DNA of 64,000 bases from Palsa-504 sp963806335. Its GTDB lineage: Bacteria > Actinomycetota > Actinomycetes > Streptosporangiales > Streptosporangiaceae. This document shows positions 7,739 through 15,652 of the stretch, piece by piece (position 1 is the first letter of the stretch; each line of letters opens with the position of its first letter). The position numbers and the translations under genes are program-made. The stretch is from assembly GCA_963806335.1 (NCBI GenBank), contig CAWDXO010000010.1:310001-374000 (forward strand), read 5' to 3'. The notes beneath the pieces were generated by a model. It was not told the DNA's origin and did no database searches. It was given only the letters and a program-made list of their open reading frames with translations.

Positions 7739-8528
7739 ATGGCAATAGATCCGCGTTACGAGCGGGCCGCCGCCAGCGACGGCGGTCCTCACGGCGGCCG
7801 CGGCTGGGAGGACCTGGCGATCGCCGAGGATCACGAAGGCTGGATTGCCCGCAGCCGGGTGTTCCTGACGCCGATCGCGGCGCCGTCGATCATGGGCCTG
7901 TCCGGCTTCATGATCGCCACGCTTGATGCTGGGCGCCTGGCAGGCAGGCTGGTACGGCAATGCGGTAACGCCGCTGATCATCTGGCCGTTCGCGCTGGTC
8001 GCGGGCGGCATCATGCAATCGATCGCCGCGATCGCCAGCTTCCGGGCCCGGGATGGCGTCGCGGTGGCGGTGCACACCGCCTGGGGCAGCTTCTGGGTCG
8101 GCTGGGGCATCCTGGAACTGCTGGTCACCATGCACGTCATGCCGGCGATCGCGCCCGGTACGGCCAGCCCGTCGTTCGCGTTCTGGTTCATCGCGCTGAC
8201 GCTGGTCACCATCTTCGGGGCGCTGGGCTCGCTGGCCCAGAACCTGGGCCTGTTCGTCGTGCTGGGCACGCTGGCCGCCGGGTCGGCGCTGACCGCCGCC
8301 GGGTTCTACGCCGGCAGCCTGGGCACCGTGCAGGCGGGCGGCTGGCTGTTCGTGGTCTCGGCCGCCGCCGCGTGGCTGGTCGCCGGCGCGATGGTGCTGG
8401 AGCACTCGTTCGGCCGGACCATCGTCCCGCTGGGCAAATGGACCAAGGCAGGTAACGTCCCCGGGGCCAGGGCCACTGACCCCATCGCCTACCAGGCGGG
8501 GATGCCCGGCGTCCGCGTCGGCCAGTAA
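7739..8528 (+). CDS. satP: Acetate/succinate transporter SatP (YaaH), apparent +1 frameshift
   Basis: Acetate uptake permease of the GPR1/FUN34/YaaH family in the cytoplasmic membrane, about 262 residues once repaired. Motifs are IAAPSIMGLSGFMIATL, then in the next frame MLGAWQAGWYGN, PFALVAGGIMQSIA, HTAWGSFWVGWG and a C-terminal LEHSFGRTIVPLGKW. The reading frame breaks near 7923, where ACGCTTGATGCTGGGC has one T more than expected for ATLMLGAW. Everything on both sides is intact, so a sequencing indel is as likely as a true mutation. ATG 7739 has AAGGAG seven bases upstream. It shares a control region with the divergent family member. Confidence 0.8.
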
Positions 8529-8602
8529 CCGGACCGCAGTCACTCCCATGGCTACCTTTCGGCGGCTCGGGGGCCTTCGCGGAGCTTCAGTCACCATTTA
8601 TA

Positions 8603-8613
8603 TCGTATCACGA
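8603..8613 (+). promoter_or_regulatory. Orphan TCGTnnnACGA site
   Basis: Perfect core TCGTATCACGA with the TTTATA flank on its left. It lies between the 3' ends of satP and the whiB gene, so no protein gene follows it in the expected direction. It may drive a small RNA or be left from a deleted gene. Confidence 0.45.
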
Positions 8614-8689
8614 TCTTTTTTCATCCCGGTCAGCTCCTTCGCCGTCAGAGATAAATCCGCACTGTTGGACCGAGACGGGCAGCACCGAC

Positions 8690-8998
8690 TCAGCCCTCCC
8701 CTGGATGGACACGATCAGACGCCGTCGGCCTTGCACCCGGCTGGAGCGCCCTGATCGCTGAGCGCCGGAGCGCAGCCAGCGGCCGGCGCTCTTCCTCAGT
8801 CAGGCCGCCCCAGATACCGTGCTGCTGCCCGGTAGCGAGGGCATAGTCCAGGCATTGGGAGCAGACTGGGCAGCGCTGGCATACCACCTTGGCCCGTGCC
8901 GTGTCGAGCTGTGACCGGCCTTTGGCAGAAATCGGAAAGAACAGGTCAGCCTCGGCTGACCGGCAGGCGGCATGCTGCCACCAGTTTCCGTGCGTCAC
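8690..8998 (-). CDS. WhiB-family iron-sulfur transcription factor
   Basis: Wbl protein of 102 residues that binds a redox- or NO-sensitive 4Fe-4S cluster and acts with the principal sigma factor. The four cluster cysteines are visible: AACRSAEADLFFP and then CQRCPVCSQC (C-x2-C-x5-C over the last three). They are followed by the family turn GIWGGLTEEERR and a basic tail rich in Arg. The GTG start at 8998 is preceded by GAGGTGA. A one-mismatch TCGTnnnACGA site lies about 125 bases upstream. It is not possible to assign a numbered WhiB subclass from sequence alone. Confidence 0.9.
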   Translation of the reverse strand: MTHGNWWQHAACRSAEADLFFPISAKGRSQLDTARAKVVCQRCPVCSQCLDYALATGQQHGIWGGLTEEERRPLAALRRSAIRALQPGARPTASDRVHPGEG

Positions 8999-9123
8999 GA
9001 ATTCTCACCTCTTGCTCCTGCAACTGGTCAGCGGGTCCGGGGAGCCGGAAGGCGGATGGCTGTCTCGGCCAAGCCGTCACCGCGCTCCATGCGGGCGCTC
9101 TACCCCGCGCTTAACCATCTATG

Positions 9124-9134
9124 TCGTAAAGCGA
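9124..9134 (-). promoter_or_regulatory. TCGTnnnACGA-type site upstream of whiB gene
   Basis: Core TCGTAAAGCGA, one mismatch, within TATG and CGTAG flanks. It is 125 bases from the whiB start. The match is weaker than at qcrB or satP. Confidence 0.4.
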
Positions 9135-9276
9135 CGTAGAAATCAGCGTTCGGTGCGGCCAGCGTCGCCCTCGATCTAGGACCCTGTCGATCTGCTCTAC
9201 CGGACCGGGGCGCCAGAAAAGCAACAACGGACCGTTGTGGCCTGGCCGTCGCCATGCCGGGCTCGCGTTCCGTCGG

Positions 9277-10710
9277 CTAGCGGTCCTGGTCCTGCAGCTC
9301 CGGGGTGGTTGCCGGTGACCGGTGGCTGCCCTGGGATGGCGGGTCGCTGAGGCTGATGCCGTCGGCGCTGATGCTGAACTGGCGGATGGCCGGGTCGTGG
9401 CTGCTGGCCCGGGTCTTGATGACGGCCAGGGACCGGCTCATGGCGCTGTGTTCGCGCTGGTAGGTGAGCGTGATCAGGTTGTCGGCGAGGTGGGAGATGG
9501 CGAATTCTGACAGCTTGCTGGTGCTGTGCAGGCCGGGTGTCTCGTAGGTAGTGAGCACGCTGATGCCTTGCCGGGAGAACCGCTGGATCAGGGAGTACAT
9601 GAACTCGCGGAAGCGGGTCTGCTCGATGGCCGCGTTCTGCAGGTCCATGAGGCTGTCGATGAGGACCCGGCGTGCGCCGGTGTGTTCAACGGCCTCCAGC
9701 AGGTCGTGTACCCATTCGTCTATGTAGATGTCGACGGGTGAGCGGTACATGACCTCGACCGCCGGGTCGGCCAGCGGCCAGCCCAGGCCGCCCAGCATCC
9801 GGGCCAGCTGGGTGGGGTTTTCCTGCAAGGTCGCGATGATGCCGCGCTCGCCGTGCTCGGCTCCGCCGTAGATGAAATGCAGTCCCATGATGGTCTTGCC
9901 GGAGCCGGAAGGGCCCGCGACCATGGTGGCCGACCCTGGCCACAGGCCGCCGCCCAGCATGGCGTCCAGGCCGGGGAGACCGGCCGTGATCCGGTGGCCG
10001 TCCAGCAGGTAGCCGCCATCCGCGGGGATGTCGGCGAGCCGCGGGAACAGACGCAGCCCCTGGGGGGTGAGCCGGTACCCGTGCTGGCCGGCCTGGAAGC
10101 CGCTGCCGCGCAGCTTACGCACGTGCAGGAACCGTTTTTCCCGCTGGCCGAGCGGCACCACGGCCAGCTCCACGATCGCGTCGGCCACGGCGAACTCCGG
10201 CGAGGTGACCGCCTCGCCGTGCTCGTATTCGCCGACCCACAGCGACGCGGCCGGGAAGGCCGTCAGCCGGCCGGCCAGCTGGTGCAGGAACTGCCGGAAT
10301 TCCGCGTCGCTGGCGGGCAGGGCGTGCAGGGCCTTGAAGCTGTCGATGACCACCAGCCCGGGACGCCGCGCCTTGAGTACGCCGGCGATATGATCGCTGA
10401 CGCCCGCCAGGCCGTCACGGCTGGCCACCTGGCCCAGGTCCTCGTAGAACACCGACTTGCCGACCGCGGCGGCATCGAAGAACTCCAGGGTCTGGCCGAA
10501 CCGGACGATTTTCTCCAGCGGCTCGGACAAGGTGGAGAAATACACCGCGGGCCGGTCCGGGCGGGCGTTATGGAAGGTGTACTGCTGGGCGATGATCGTC
10601 TTGCCGGTGCCCGGCAGCCCCATGATGATGCTGATCCCGTTGCCCGGCAGGCCGCCGCCCAGCACCCCGTCCAGGCGCTGGTACCCGCTGCCCAGGCGGC
10701 TGTCGTTCAT
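9277..10710 (-). CDS. KaiC-like double-domain RecA-superfamily ATPase
   Basis: Signal-transduction ATPase related to the circadian protein KaiC, 477 residues with two RecA folds in tandem. Domain 1 has Walker A GLPGTGKT (residues about 32-39) and Walker B LVVIDSF. Domain 2 has Walker A GPSGSGKT (about 270) and Walker B RRVLIDSL, followed by an arginine/threonine-rich strand ISVLTTYETPG. KaiC-type proteins bind ATP and often autophosphorylate or switch a partner; the target here is unknown. It lies nine bases downstream of a MerR-REC regulator and is surely co-transcribed with it. A second copy, truncated just after the first Walker A, lies at 39.2 kb. It is not part of a kaiABC clock cluster. 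Confidence 0.85.
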   Translation of the reverse strand: MNDSRLGSGYQRLDGVLGGGLPGNGISIIMGLPGTGKTIIAQQYTFHNARPDRPAVYFSTLSEPLEKIVRFGQTLEFFDAAAVGKSVFYEDLGQVASRDGLAGVSDHIAGVLKARRPGLVVIDSFKALHALPASDAEFRQFLHQLAGRLTAFPAASLWVGEYEHGEAVTSPEFAVADAIVELAVVPLGQREKRFLHVRKLRGSGFQAGQHGYRLTPQGLRLFPRLADIPADGGYLLDGHRITAGLPGLDAMLGGGLWPGSATMVAGPSGSGKTIMGLHFIYGGAEHGERGIIATLQENPTQLARMLGGLGWPLADPAVEVMYRSPVDIYIDEWVHDLLEAVEHTGARRVLIDSLMDLQNAAIEQTRFREFMYSLIQRFSRQGISVLTTYETPGLHSTSKLSEFAISHLADNLITLTYQREHSAMSRSLAVIKTRASSHDPAIRQFSISADGISLSDPPSQGSHRSPATTPELQDQDR

Positions 10711-10719
10711 CGGCTGCTC

Positions 10720-11385
10720 CTACCGGGTGAACAGGGCGCTGGACCGCAGCAGGTCCCGGACCGTGGACACCAGCTGCAGGGGATCGAGGGGCTTGCGCAA
10801 GAACGCGTCGGCGCCCGCGTCGATCGCCGCGTCCATGGCCTCTACCGCCGATACCACCACGATCGCCGCCCCATCTTGTTCGCGGAAGAAGCGGCACAGG
10901 TCCAGCCCGCAGCCGCCGGAGATGAGGACCTCAACGATCACCACCGCCGGAGCAGCCGCGGCGAAGGCCTCCCGCGCGGCATCCTCGGACAGTGTCAGCT
11001 GGACCTCGAACCCCTCGGTGGTGAGGAAATACTCCTCGAATTCCGCCGCGTAGGGATCAGACTCGGCCAGCTGGATCAGCAGCCGGGGCGCGGGCAGCGG
11101 CGCAGCGACGGCCAGCGGCTGCCCGGTATCGACCCGCTCTGCCAGCACGCGGTGCGCGTCCGCCGCGCTAGCCCCCCCGCCCATCTCCGCGCGGACGAAC
11201 CTCAGCTGCTCCACTTGGTGCCGGGTGTACAGCCGGTGACCGTTCACGTTCCGGTCGGGGACCACCTGCGCGTACCTGTCTTCCCAGGTCCGCAGGGTGG
11301 CCACCGGGATGTCCAGCATCCTGGCCACTGCGCTGATGCTGTACACCGGGCGATCCCCCGCCGCTGGCACGCCGGACTGGCTCAT
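10720..11385 (-). CDS. MerR-type HTH fused to a receiver-like domain
   Basis: DNA-binding regulator of 221 residues. Residues 15-80 form a MerR/CarA-like helix-turn-helix (VYSISAVARMLDIPVATLRTW, with WEDRYAQVVPDR and GHRLYTRHQVEQL). Residues 100-215 form a receiver domain (RLLIQLAESDPYAAEFEEYF). The conserved Lys (AFLRKPLDPLQL) and Ser (VVVSAVEA) are present, but the phospho-acceptor Asp is replaced by Glu (VVIVEVLISGG), so the domain may be permanently in an active-like state or be regulated by something other than phosphorylation. The same Glu occurs in the decayed paralogue at 38.9 kb. The start at MSQSGVPAAG is preferred; upstream in-frame codons exist. It heads an operon with the KaiC-like gene. 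Confidence 0.8.
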   Translation of the reverse strand: MSQSGVPAAGDRPVYSISAVARMLDIPVATLRTWEDRYAQVVPDRNVNGHRLYTRHQVEQLRFVRAEMGGGASAADAHRVLAERVDTGQPLAVAAPLPAPRLLIQLAESDPYAAEFEEYFLTTEGFEVQLTLSEDAAREAFAAAAPAVVIVEVLISGGCGLDLCRFFREQDGAAIVVVSAVEAMDAAIDAGADAFLRKPLDPLQLVSTVRDLLRSSALFTR

Positions 11386-11852
11386 ATACGGCTTCTCATC
11401 CTCCACCGCATGCACACGGCCGCGGACATGAAACAGATCTTGACCGGCCCATCGGCCGCACGCCCTCTTCGGGTCCTCGCCAGTATAGCCCCAGACTTGC
11501 GGAAACCGGAGCATCTGACTGCTCCTCGCCCGAGGCCGGATAGTCCCGGCCGAAAGGGTTCCCGGCTATTGGGCCATGAGACGCCCCGGGCAGCTCAAGG
11601 CGCCCGGCGGCGGCCTGTCGGATCCGCCCAGATAAAGGGATGGTGCCGTCAATGACCTCTTCATGACGTCGGACCGCAGTGTTCAGTATCTCCTCAAGGC
11701 CTAGACAGCTGTTCTTGAGTAGCGGTATGATGATTTCACGGTTGTCAGCCAGCCGGTCCGGAGTTCCGGGCTGCTACCTGTCTCCTGTCACGGCGTGCAG
11801 GCCTGCCGGGTTCCCCGGGCAGGGCGTGTGTCTGCGTGGGAGGTAAGCCCGG
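11386..11852. other. Divergent intergenic region
   Basis: About 470 bases between the MerR-REC/KaiC operon and the STAS genes. It must contain both promoters. No regulatory repeat of the TCGTnnnACGA type and no coding frame with a credible start is seen. Confidence 0.4.
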
Positions 11853-12322
11853 GTGGCCGAGATCAGCTATTTCCGCAGGATCCAGCCGTGATCAACGCCG
11901 TCACCGCGGACCGGCTGCGGATGGTGCTGCTGGAACCGGCCGCCAGCGGCCGGCATGCCACCGTGGTGCTGGACATCACCGCCACCCGGTTCTGTGATGC
12001 CTCCACGCTTGGTGTCCTGATCCGCGCCCACAAGCGGATCCGGGCCGCCGGTGAGCTGCGGCTGGTCCTCCCCGCTGCCAGCACCGTCTCCCGCATTTTC
12101 AGCCTGACCGGCCTTAACCGGTTCATCTCGCACTTCGGCAGCCTGCCGGACGCCTTCTTGCAGCAGCCCGCTGACACCATCCGGTCATCTGACCCGTCTT
12201 CGTCTGCCGGGCCCGGCTTCCCCACCACAGTAAGGCCCCGGACAGGGAGGCGAGAAGAGAACCGGGCCGGGCGTTCGCTCCTCCCTCAGTTCCTGCTCGG
12301 CATTTGCACAATCAAGGATTAA
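11853..12322 (+). CDS. STAS-domain anti-anti-sigma factor, apparent frameshift near its start
   Basis: Partner-switching protein that would free a sigma factor by binding its anti-sigma kinase. The core is clear: VINAVTADRLRMVLLE, ATVVLDITATRFCDASTLGV (the Ser/Thr after CDA is the usual phosphorylation site), and ELRLVLPAASTVSRIF. A GTG at 11853 with GGAGG upstream opens VAEISYFRRIQP, the expected N-terminus, but that frame stops after 12 codons; the rest continues in another frame from about 11885, so one base seems missing. If the sequence is right, an in-frame GTG at 11828 would serve as the start. It lies 48 bases before the STAS-hemerythrin gene, probably in one operon. Confidence 0.7.
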
Positions 12323-12324
12323 TC

Positions 12325-12337
12325 TAGGTTCCGCTTA
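12325..12337 (+). promoter_or_regulatory. Motif shared with the paralogous STAS-hemerythrin promoter
   Basis: TAGGTTCCGCTTA, 33 bases before the ATG. The paralogue at 38.4 kb has TAGGTTAAGCTTA (minus strand, 38409-38421), differing at two bases, though 52 bases before its ATG. It may be a promoter element or operator common to the two modules. Confidence 0.35.
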
Positions 12338-12370
12338 GGATATGAGTGTTATCTTGAAGAGGATCTGGCC

Positions 12371-13408
12371 ATGCTTGATGATCCAAGGCCACGCCTAGGC
12401 CTCCTCGCCATCCGCCCGCTGCCAGACCGAACCGGGCTGATCATCGCCGGCGAGGCCGACCTGACCGTCAAAGACATGCTGCGCGCCGCGCTGGCCGCGC
12501 TGCCCGCCGACGGGACCGCCGACATCCACCTGGACCTGGCCGGGCTGCGGTTCATCGACGCCGCCTGCACCCGCGAGCTCATCGCTGTCGCCAGCTGCCA
12601 TCCTGCGGTGCGTGTCGTCATCCACCATCCGCCCGCCGCGCTGCTGCGCATCACCGCCCTGCTGTACTCGGACGTCAGCATCGACTTCACCGGCGCTTCC
12701 CTGCCGCTCGCCCCCGCCCCGGACAGGCCGCCCGCACCCGGTGCCCCTGGCACGAGCCTGGACGGCACGTCCATGCCCAGCCCGGGACTGCAGGCCGCGG
12801 CGACAGTAACCGACGTCATTGACCTGATCACCGACGATCAGGCCCAGATCAGGGCGTTGCTCGCCGGCATCAGCCAGCTCACCGGCAGCTGCCGGAACGC
12901 GCCCGGCGGCTCGGCGCCGGGCGCTGACCGCCGGGTGCTCAGCCGGACGTGGGCAGCACTGGGCCGCCTGCTGACCGCCCACCTCGACGCCGAACAGGAA
13001 ATCTGCTACCTCACCATGACCGCCGCCAGGCCGCCAAGCGCCTTGCTGCAGGCATGGGCCGCCGGCTATTTCGACATCCGCGAGGCACTCGCCGAAACGC
13101 AGCTCTCGGCTACTGGCTCCGCCCGGTGGCTGCGGGCAGTCAGCGATGCGTCCACGGCTGTCATTCGTCACTTCCAGGCCGAAGACGACTACCTCCTCCC
13201 GGTGCTGGGCCAGGCACCCCCCGAGACCCGCGGCCTCCTCGGTCGGCAATGGGCCGCCTTTACCCTGGCCCGGCTGCAGGATGACGCTGAGGCAGACGCC
13301 ACCCGTCCTGGCGAACGCCGCTTCCCAGAAGGCACACCCGATCACCGGCACCAGCCCTGGACGCACGGTCAGCAGCCCGCAGGGCAATCCGCATCACCGG
13401 CGGAATGA
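12371..13408 (+). CDS. STAS domain fused to hemerythrin-like HHE domain
   Basis: Protein of 345 residues. Residues 10-115 are a STAS/anti-anti-sigma domain (LIIAGEADLT, HLDLAGLRFIDAACTREL). Residues 150-315 are a hemerythrin-like helical bundle (DVIDLITDDQAQIR, LLTAHLDAEQEICYL, FDIREALAE, VIRHFQAEDDYLLPVL). HHE domains bind a di-iron centre that responds to oxygen or NO; fused to STAS it may link gas sensing to sigma-factor control. The first histidine position of the HHE set is Gln here (DDQAQIR), while the paralogue has His (DDHARIR), so iron binding may be impaired. ATG 12371 follows GAAGAGGA, and the same leader precedes the paralogue. The C-terminal 35 residues are low complexity. Confidence 0.8.
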   Translation: MLDDPRPRLGLLAIRPLPDRTGLIIAGEADLTVKDMLRAALAALPADGTADIHLDLAGLRFIDAACTRELIAVASCHPAVRVVIHHPPAALLRITALLYSDVSIDFTGASLPLAPAPDRPPAPGAPGTSLDGTSMPSPGLQAAATVTDVIDLITDDQAQIRALLAGISQLTGSCRNAPGGSAPGADRRVLSRTWAALGRLLTAHLDAEQEICYLTMTAARPPSALLQAWAAGYFDIREALAETQLSATGSARWLRAVSDASTAVIRHFQAEDDYLLPVLGQAPPETRGLLGRQWAAFTLARLQDDAEADATRPGERRFPEGTPDHRHQPWTHGQQPAGQSASPAE

Positions 13409-13533
13409 GGCGCCCCGTCCGGGAGCGCACCAGTACGCCGTTAGCAACAGCAGATTCTGGAACCGCGCTGCGGTCGCCGTGCCGGCGTTCAGCCATATCA
13501 CCAGGGGAAGTTAAATTCGCTCGGCGGTTTATA

Positions 13534-13544
13534 TCGCGACACGA
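13534..13544 (+). promoter_or_regulatory. TCGTnnnACGA-type site upstream of the TPP-enzyme operon
   Basis: TCGCGACACGA (one mismatch) within GGTTTATA and TGGTTAG, nearly identical in its flanks to the site at 37.2 kb. It lies 71 bases from the start of the short gene that precedes the TPP enzyme. Confidence 0.55.
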
Positions 13545-13614
13545 TGGTTAGTGGGGCTGCTAGGGCGCTGGCGGACCGGCCCGCCCGGAGGTTTCTGTCA
13601 GCACGGAGGTCCTG

Positions 13615-13770
13615 ATGAAGGAGGCACCCCCAGCATGCGCGCCCGCGATCCCGGTCGAGCGCCTGGAGGTACGGGCGTACCAGGCTCCCCGCAGTCCGGG
13701 CCGCGAGCCGGGCCTGCTGACCGGGCCGCCGCGCGCATATCCAACTGATCACCGAAGGAGGAAACACTGA
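13615..13770 (+). CDS. Short ORF overlapping the TPP-enzyme start
   Basis: A 51-codon frame with GGAGG five bases before its ATG. Its TGA shares a base with the next ATG, so the two are probably translationally coupled. Residues IPVERLEVRAYQAP resemble the N-terminus of enolase-superfamily dehydratases such as the one at 25.4 kb, but the similarity ends after about 20 residues. It is either the relic of such a gene or a leader peptide. Function is unknown. Confidence 0.45.
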   Translation: MKEAPPACAPAIPVERLEVRAYQAPRSPGREPGLLTGPPRAYPTDHRRRKH

Positions 13771-15563
13771 TGGCGGGACCAGAAGTTTCGGATTACCTGC
13801 TCGAGCGGCTACGCGCCTGGGGGGTGGAGAAGGTCTTCGGCTACCCCGGGGACGGGATCAACGGCCTGCTCGCGGCGTGGGGCCGGGCGGGCAACGAGCC
13901 GGTGTTTATCCAGGCGCGGCACGAGGAGATGGCCGCGTTCGAGGCCGTCGGCTACGCGAAGTTCACCGGCCGGGTAGGCGTCTGCGCGGCCACCTCGGGA
14001 CCGGGCGCGATCCACCTGCTGAACGGGCTGTACGACGCCAAGCTCGACCACGTGCCGGTGGTGGCCATCGTGGGCCAGACCAACCGGTCCGCGATGGGCG
14101 GCTCCTATCAGCAGGAAGTGGACCTGATCAGCCTGTACAAGGACGTGGCCAGCGAGTACGTGCAGATGGTGACGGTACCTGAGCAGCTGCCCAACGTGCT
14201 GGACCGGGCTATCCGGGTGGCGCTGGCCGAACGGTGCCCGACCGCGGTCATCCTCCCCGCCGACGTCCAGGAACTGCCGTACTCGGCGCCGGAGCACGCG
14301 TTCAAGATGGTGCCCTCCAGCCTGGGCCTGGACCGGCCCGTCACGGTGCCGGGCGACAAAGCCATCGCCCGCGCCGCCGACGTGCTGAACGCCGGCTCCA
14401 AGGTAGCCATCCTGGCCGGCCAGGGAGCCCGTCGCGCCCGGGCCGAGCTGGCCGAGGTTGCGGAGCTACTGGGGGCCGGCGTGGCCAAGGCCCTGCTGGG
14501 CAAGGACGTGCTGTCCGACGAGCTGCCCTACGTGACCGGCGCCATCGGGCTGCTCGGCACCCGGCCCAGCTATGAGCTGATGCGCGGCTGCGACACCCTG
14601 CTGACCGTGGGGTCCAGCTTCCCCTACACCCAGTTCCTGCCGGACTTCGGGCAGGCCCGGGCGGTGCAGATCGACCTCGACGGCCGGTACGTCGGGATGC
14701 GCTACCCGTACGAGGTCAACCTGATTGGGGACGCCGCCGCCACCTTGCGGGCGCTCATCCCGCGGCTGCGCCGCCAGCGTGACCGGTCCTGGCGCGAGTC
14801 GGTCGAGACCAAGGTGACCCGCTGGTGGGAGGTGATGGCGGCCGAGGCGATGGTGGACGCCGACCCGGTCAACCCGCTGCGCCTGTTCCACGAGCTGTCC
14901 GGGCGCCTGCCCGACGACGTCATCGTGACCGCGGACTCGGGGTCCTCGGCCAACTGGTACGCGCGCCAGCTGAAGTTCCGCGACGGCATGCGCGGCTCGC
15001 TGTCGGGCAACCTGGCCACCATGGGGCCGGGCGTCCCGTATGCCATCGGGGCCAAGTTCGGGCACCCGGGCCGGCCGGTGATCGCGTTCGCCGGCGACGG
15101 CGCGATGCAGATGAACGGGCTGGCCGAGCTGATCACGATCAAGCATTACTGGGAGCAGTGGTCCGATCCGCGGCTGGTCATCGCGGTGCTGCACAACGAC
15201 GACCTCAACCAGGTCACCTGGGAGATGCGGGCCATGGAGGGCGCACCCAAGTTCACCGAGTCCCAGCGGCTGCCCGACGTGGACTACGCGGCCTTCGCCG
15301 CCAGCCTGGGCCTGGAGGCGATCGCCGTGGACAAGCCGGACCAGATCGGGCCTGCCTGGGACCGGGCGCTGGCCGCGGACCGGCCCGCCGTGCTGGATGT
15401 GCGGACCGACCCGGACGTCCCGCCGATCCCGCCGCACGCCACGTTCGAGCAGGCCAAGAACGCGGCCGAGGCCATGCTCAAGGGCGACCCGGACCGGCGG
15501 GGCGTGGTCGTGGAGGGCCTGAAGACCAAGGTCCAGGAGTTCCTCCCGCACCGCGAAAGCTAG
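13770..15563 (+). CDS. TPP-dependent pyruvate oxidase/dehydrogenase (PoxB-like)
   Basis: Thiamine-diphosphate enzyme of 597 residues, the normal length for PoxB, which oxidises pyruvate to acetate and CO2 and passes electrons to quinone or oxygen via FAD. The pyrimidine-binding domain has the catalytic Glu in QARHEEMAAFEAVGYA and the loop ATSGPGAIHLLNGLYDA. The central FAD/regulatory domain spans about 190-330. The PP domain has the metal site GDGAMQMNGLAELITI ending in HNDDLNQ. GGAGG precedes the ATG, which overlaps a short upstream ORF. With acetate transporters and quinol oxidases in the same region it fits an acetate-overflow route. Acetolactate synthase or another pyruvate-dependent TPP enzyme is less likely. 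Confidence 0.8.
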   Translation: MAGPEVSDYLLERLRAWGVEKVFGYPGDGINGLLAAWGRAGNEPVFIQARHEEMAAFEAVGYAKFTGRVGVCAATSGPGAIHLLNGLYDAKLDHVPVVAIVGQTNRSAMGGSYQQEVDLISLYKDVASEYVQMVTVPEQLPNVLDRAIRVALAERCPTAVILPADVQELPYSAPEHAFKMVPSSLGLDRPVTVPGDKAIARAADVLNAGSKVAILAGQGARRARAELAEVAELLGAGVAKALLGKDVLSDELPYVTGAIGLLGTRPSYELMRGCDTLLTVGSSFPYTQFLPDFGQARAVQIDLDGRYVGMRYPYEVNLIGDAAATLRALIPRLRRQRDRSWRESVETKVTRWWEVMAAEAMVDADPVNPLRLFHELSGRLPDDVIVTADSGSSANWYARQLKFRDGMRGSLSGNLATMGPGVPYAIGAKFGHPGRPVIAFAGDGAMQMNGLAELITIKHYWEQWSDPRLVIAVLHNDDLNQVTWEMRAMEGAPKFTESQRLPDVDYAAFAASLGLEAIAVDKPDQIGPAWDRALAADRPAVLDVRTDPDVPPIPPHATFEQAKNAAEAMLKGDPDRRGVVVEGLKTKVQEFLPHRES

Positions 15564-15652
15564 GAGCCCTCCGATGTTGAGAACGGCACCGGCGTCATGC
15601 CGTGGCGTCCGGGAACAGTGATCAGGGAGATCAGCGTGCTGGCTGGCGTGGC

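Noticed and set aside
9277..10710. Circadian clock kaiABC locus
   Set aside because: Only a KaiC-like ATPase is present; no kaiA or kaiB, and the neighbours point to another signalling pathway.
9853..11655. A 600-codon + strand frame opposite the KaiC-like and MerR-REC genes
   Set aside because: Shadow frame; both minus-strand genes have catalytic and DNA-binding motifs.
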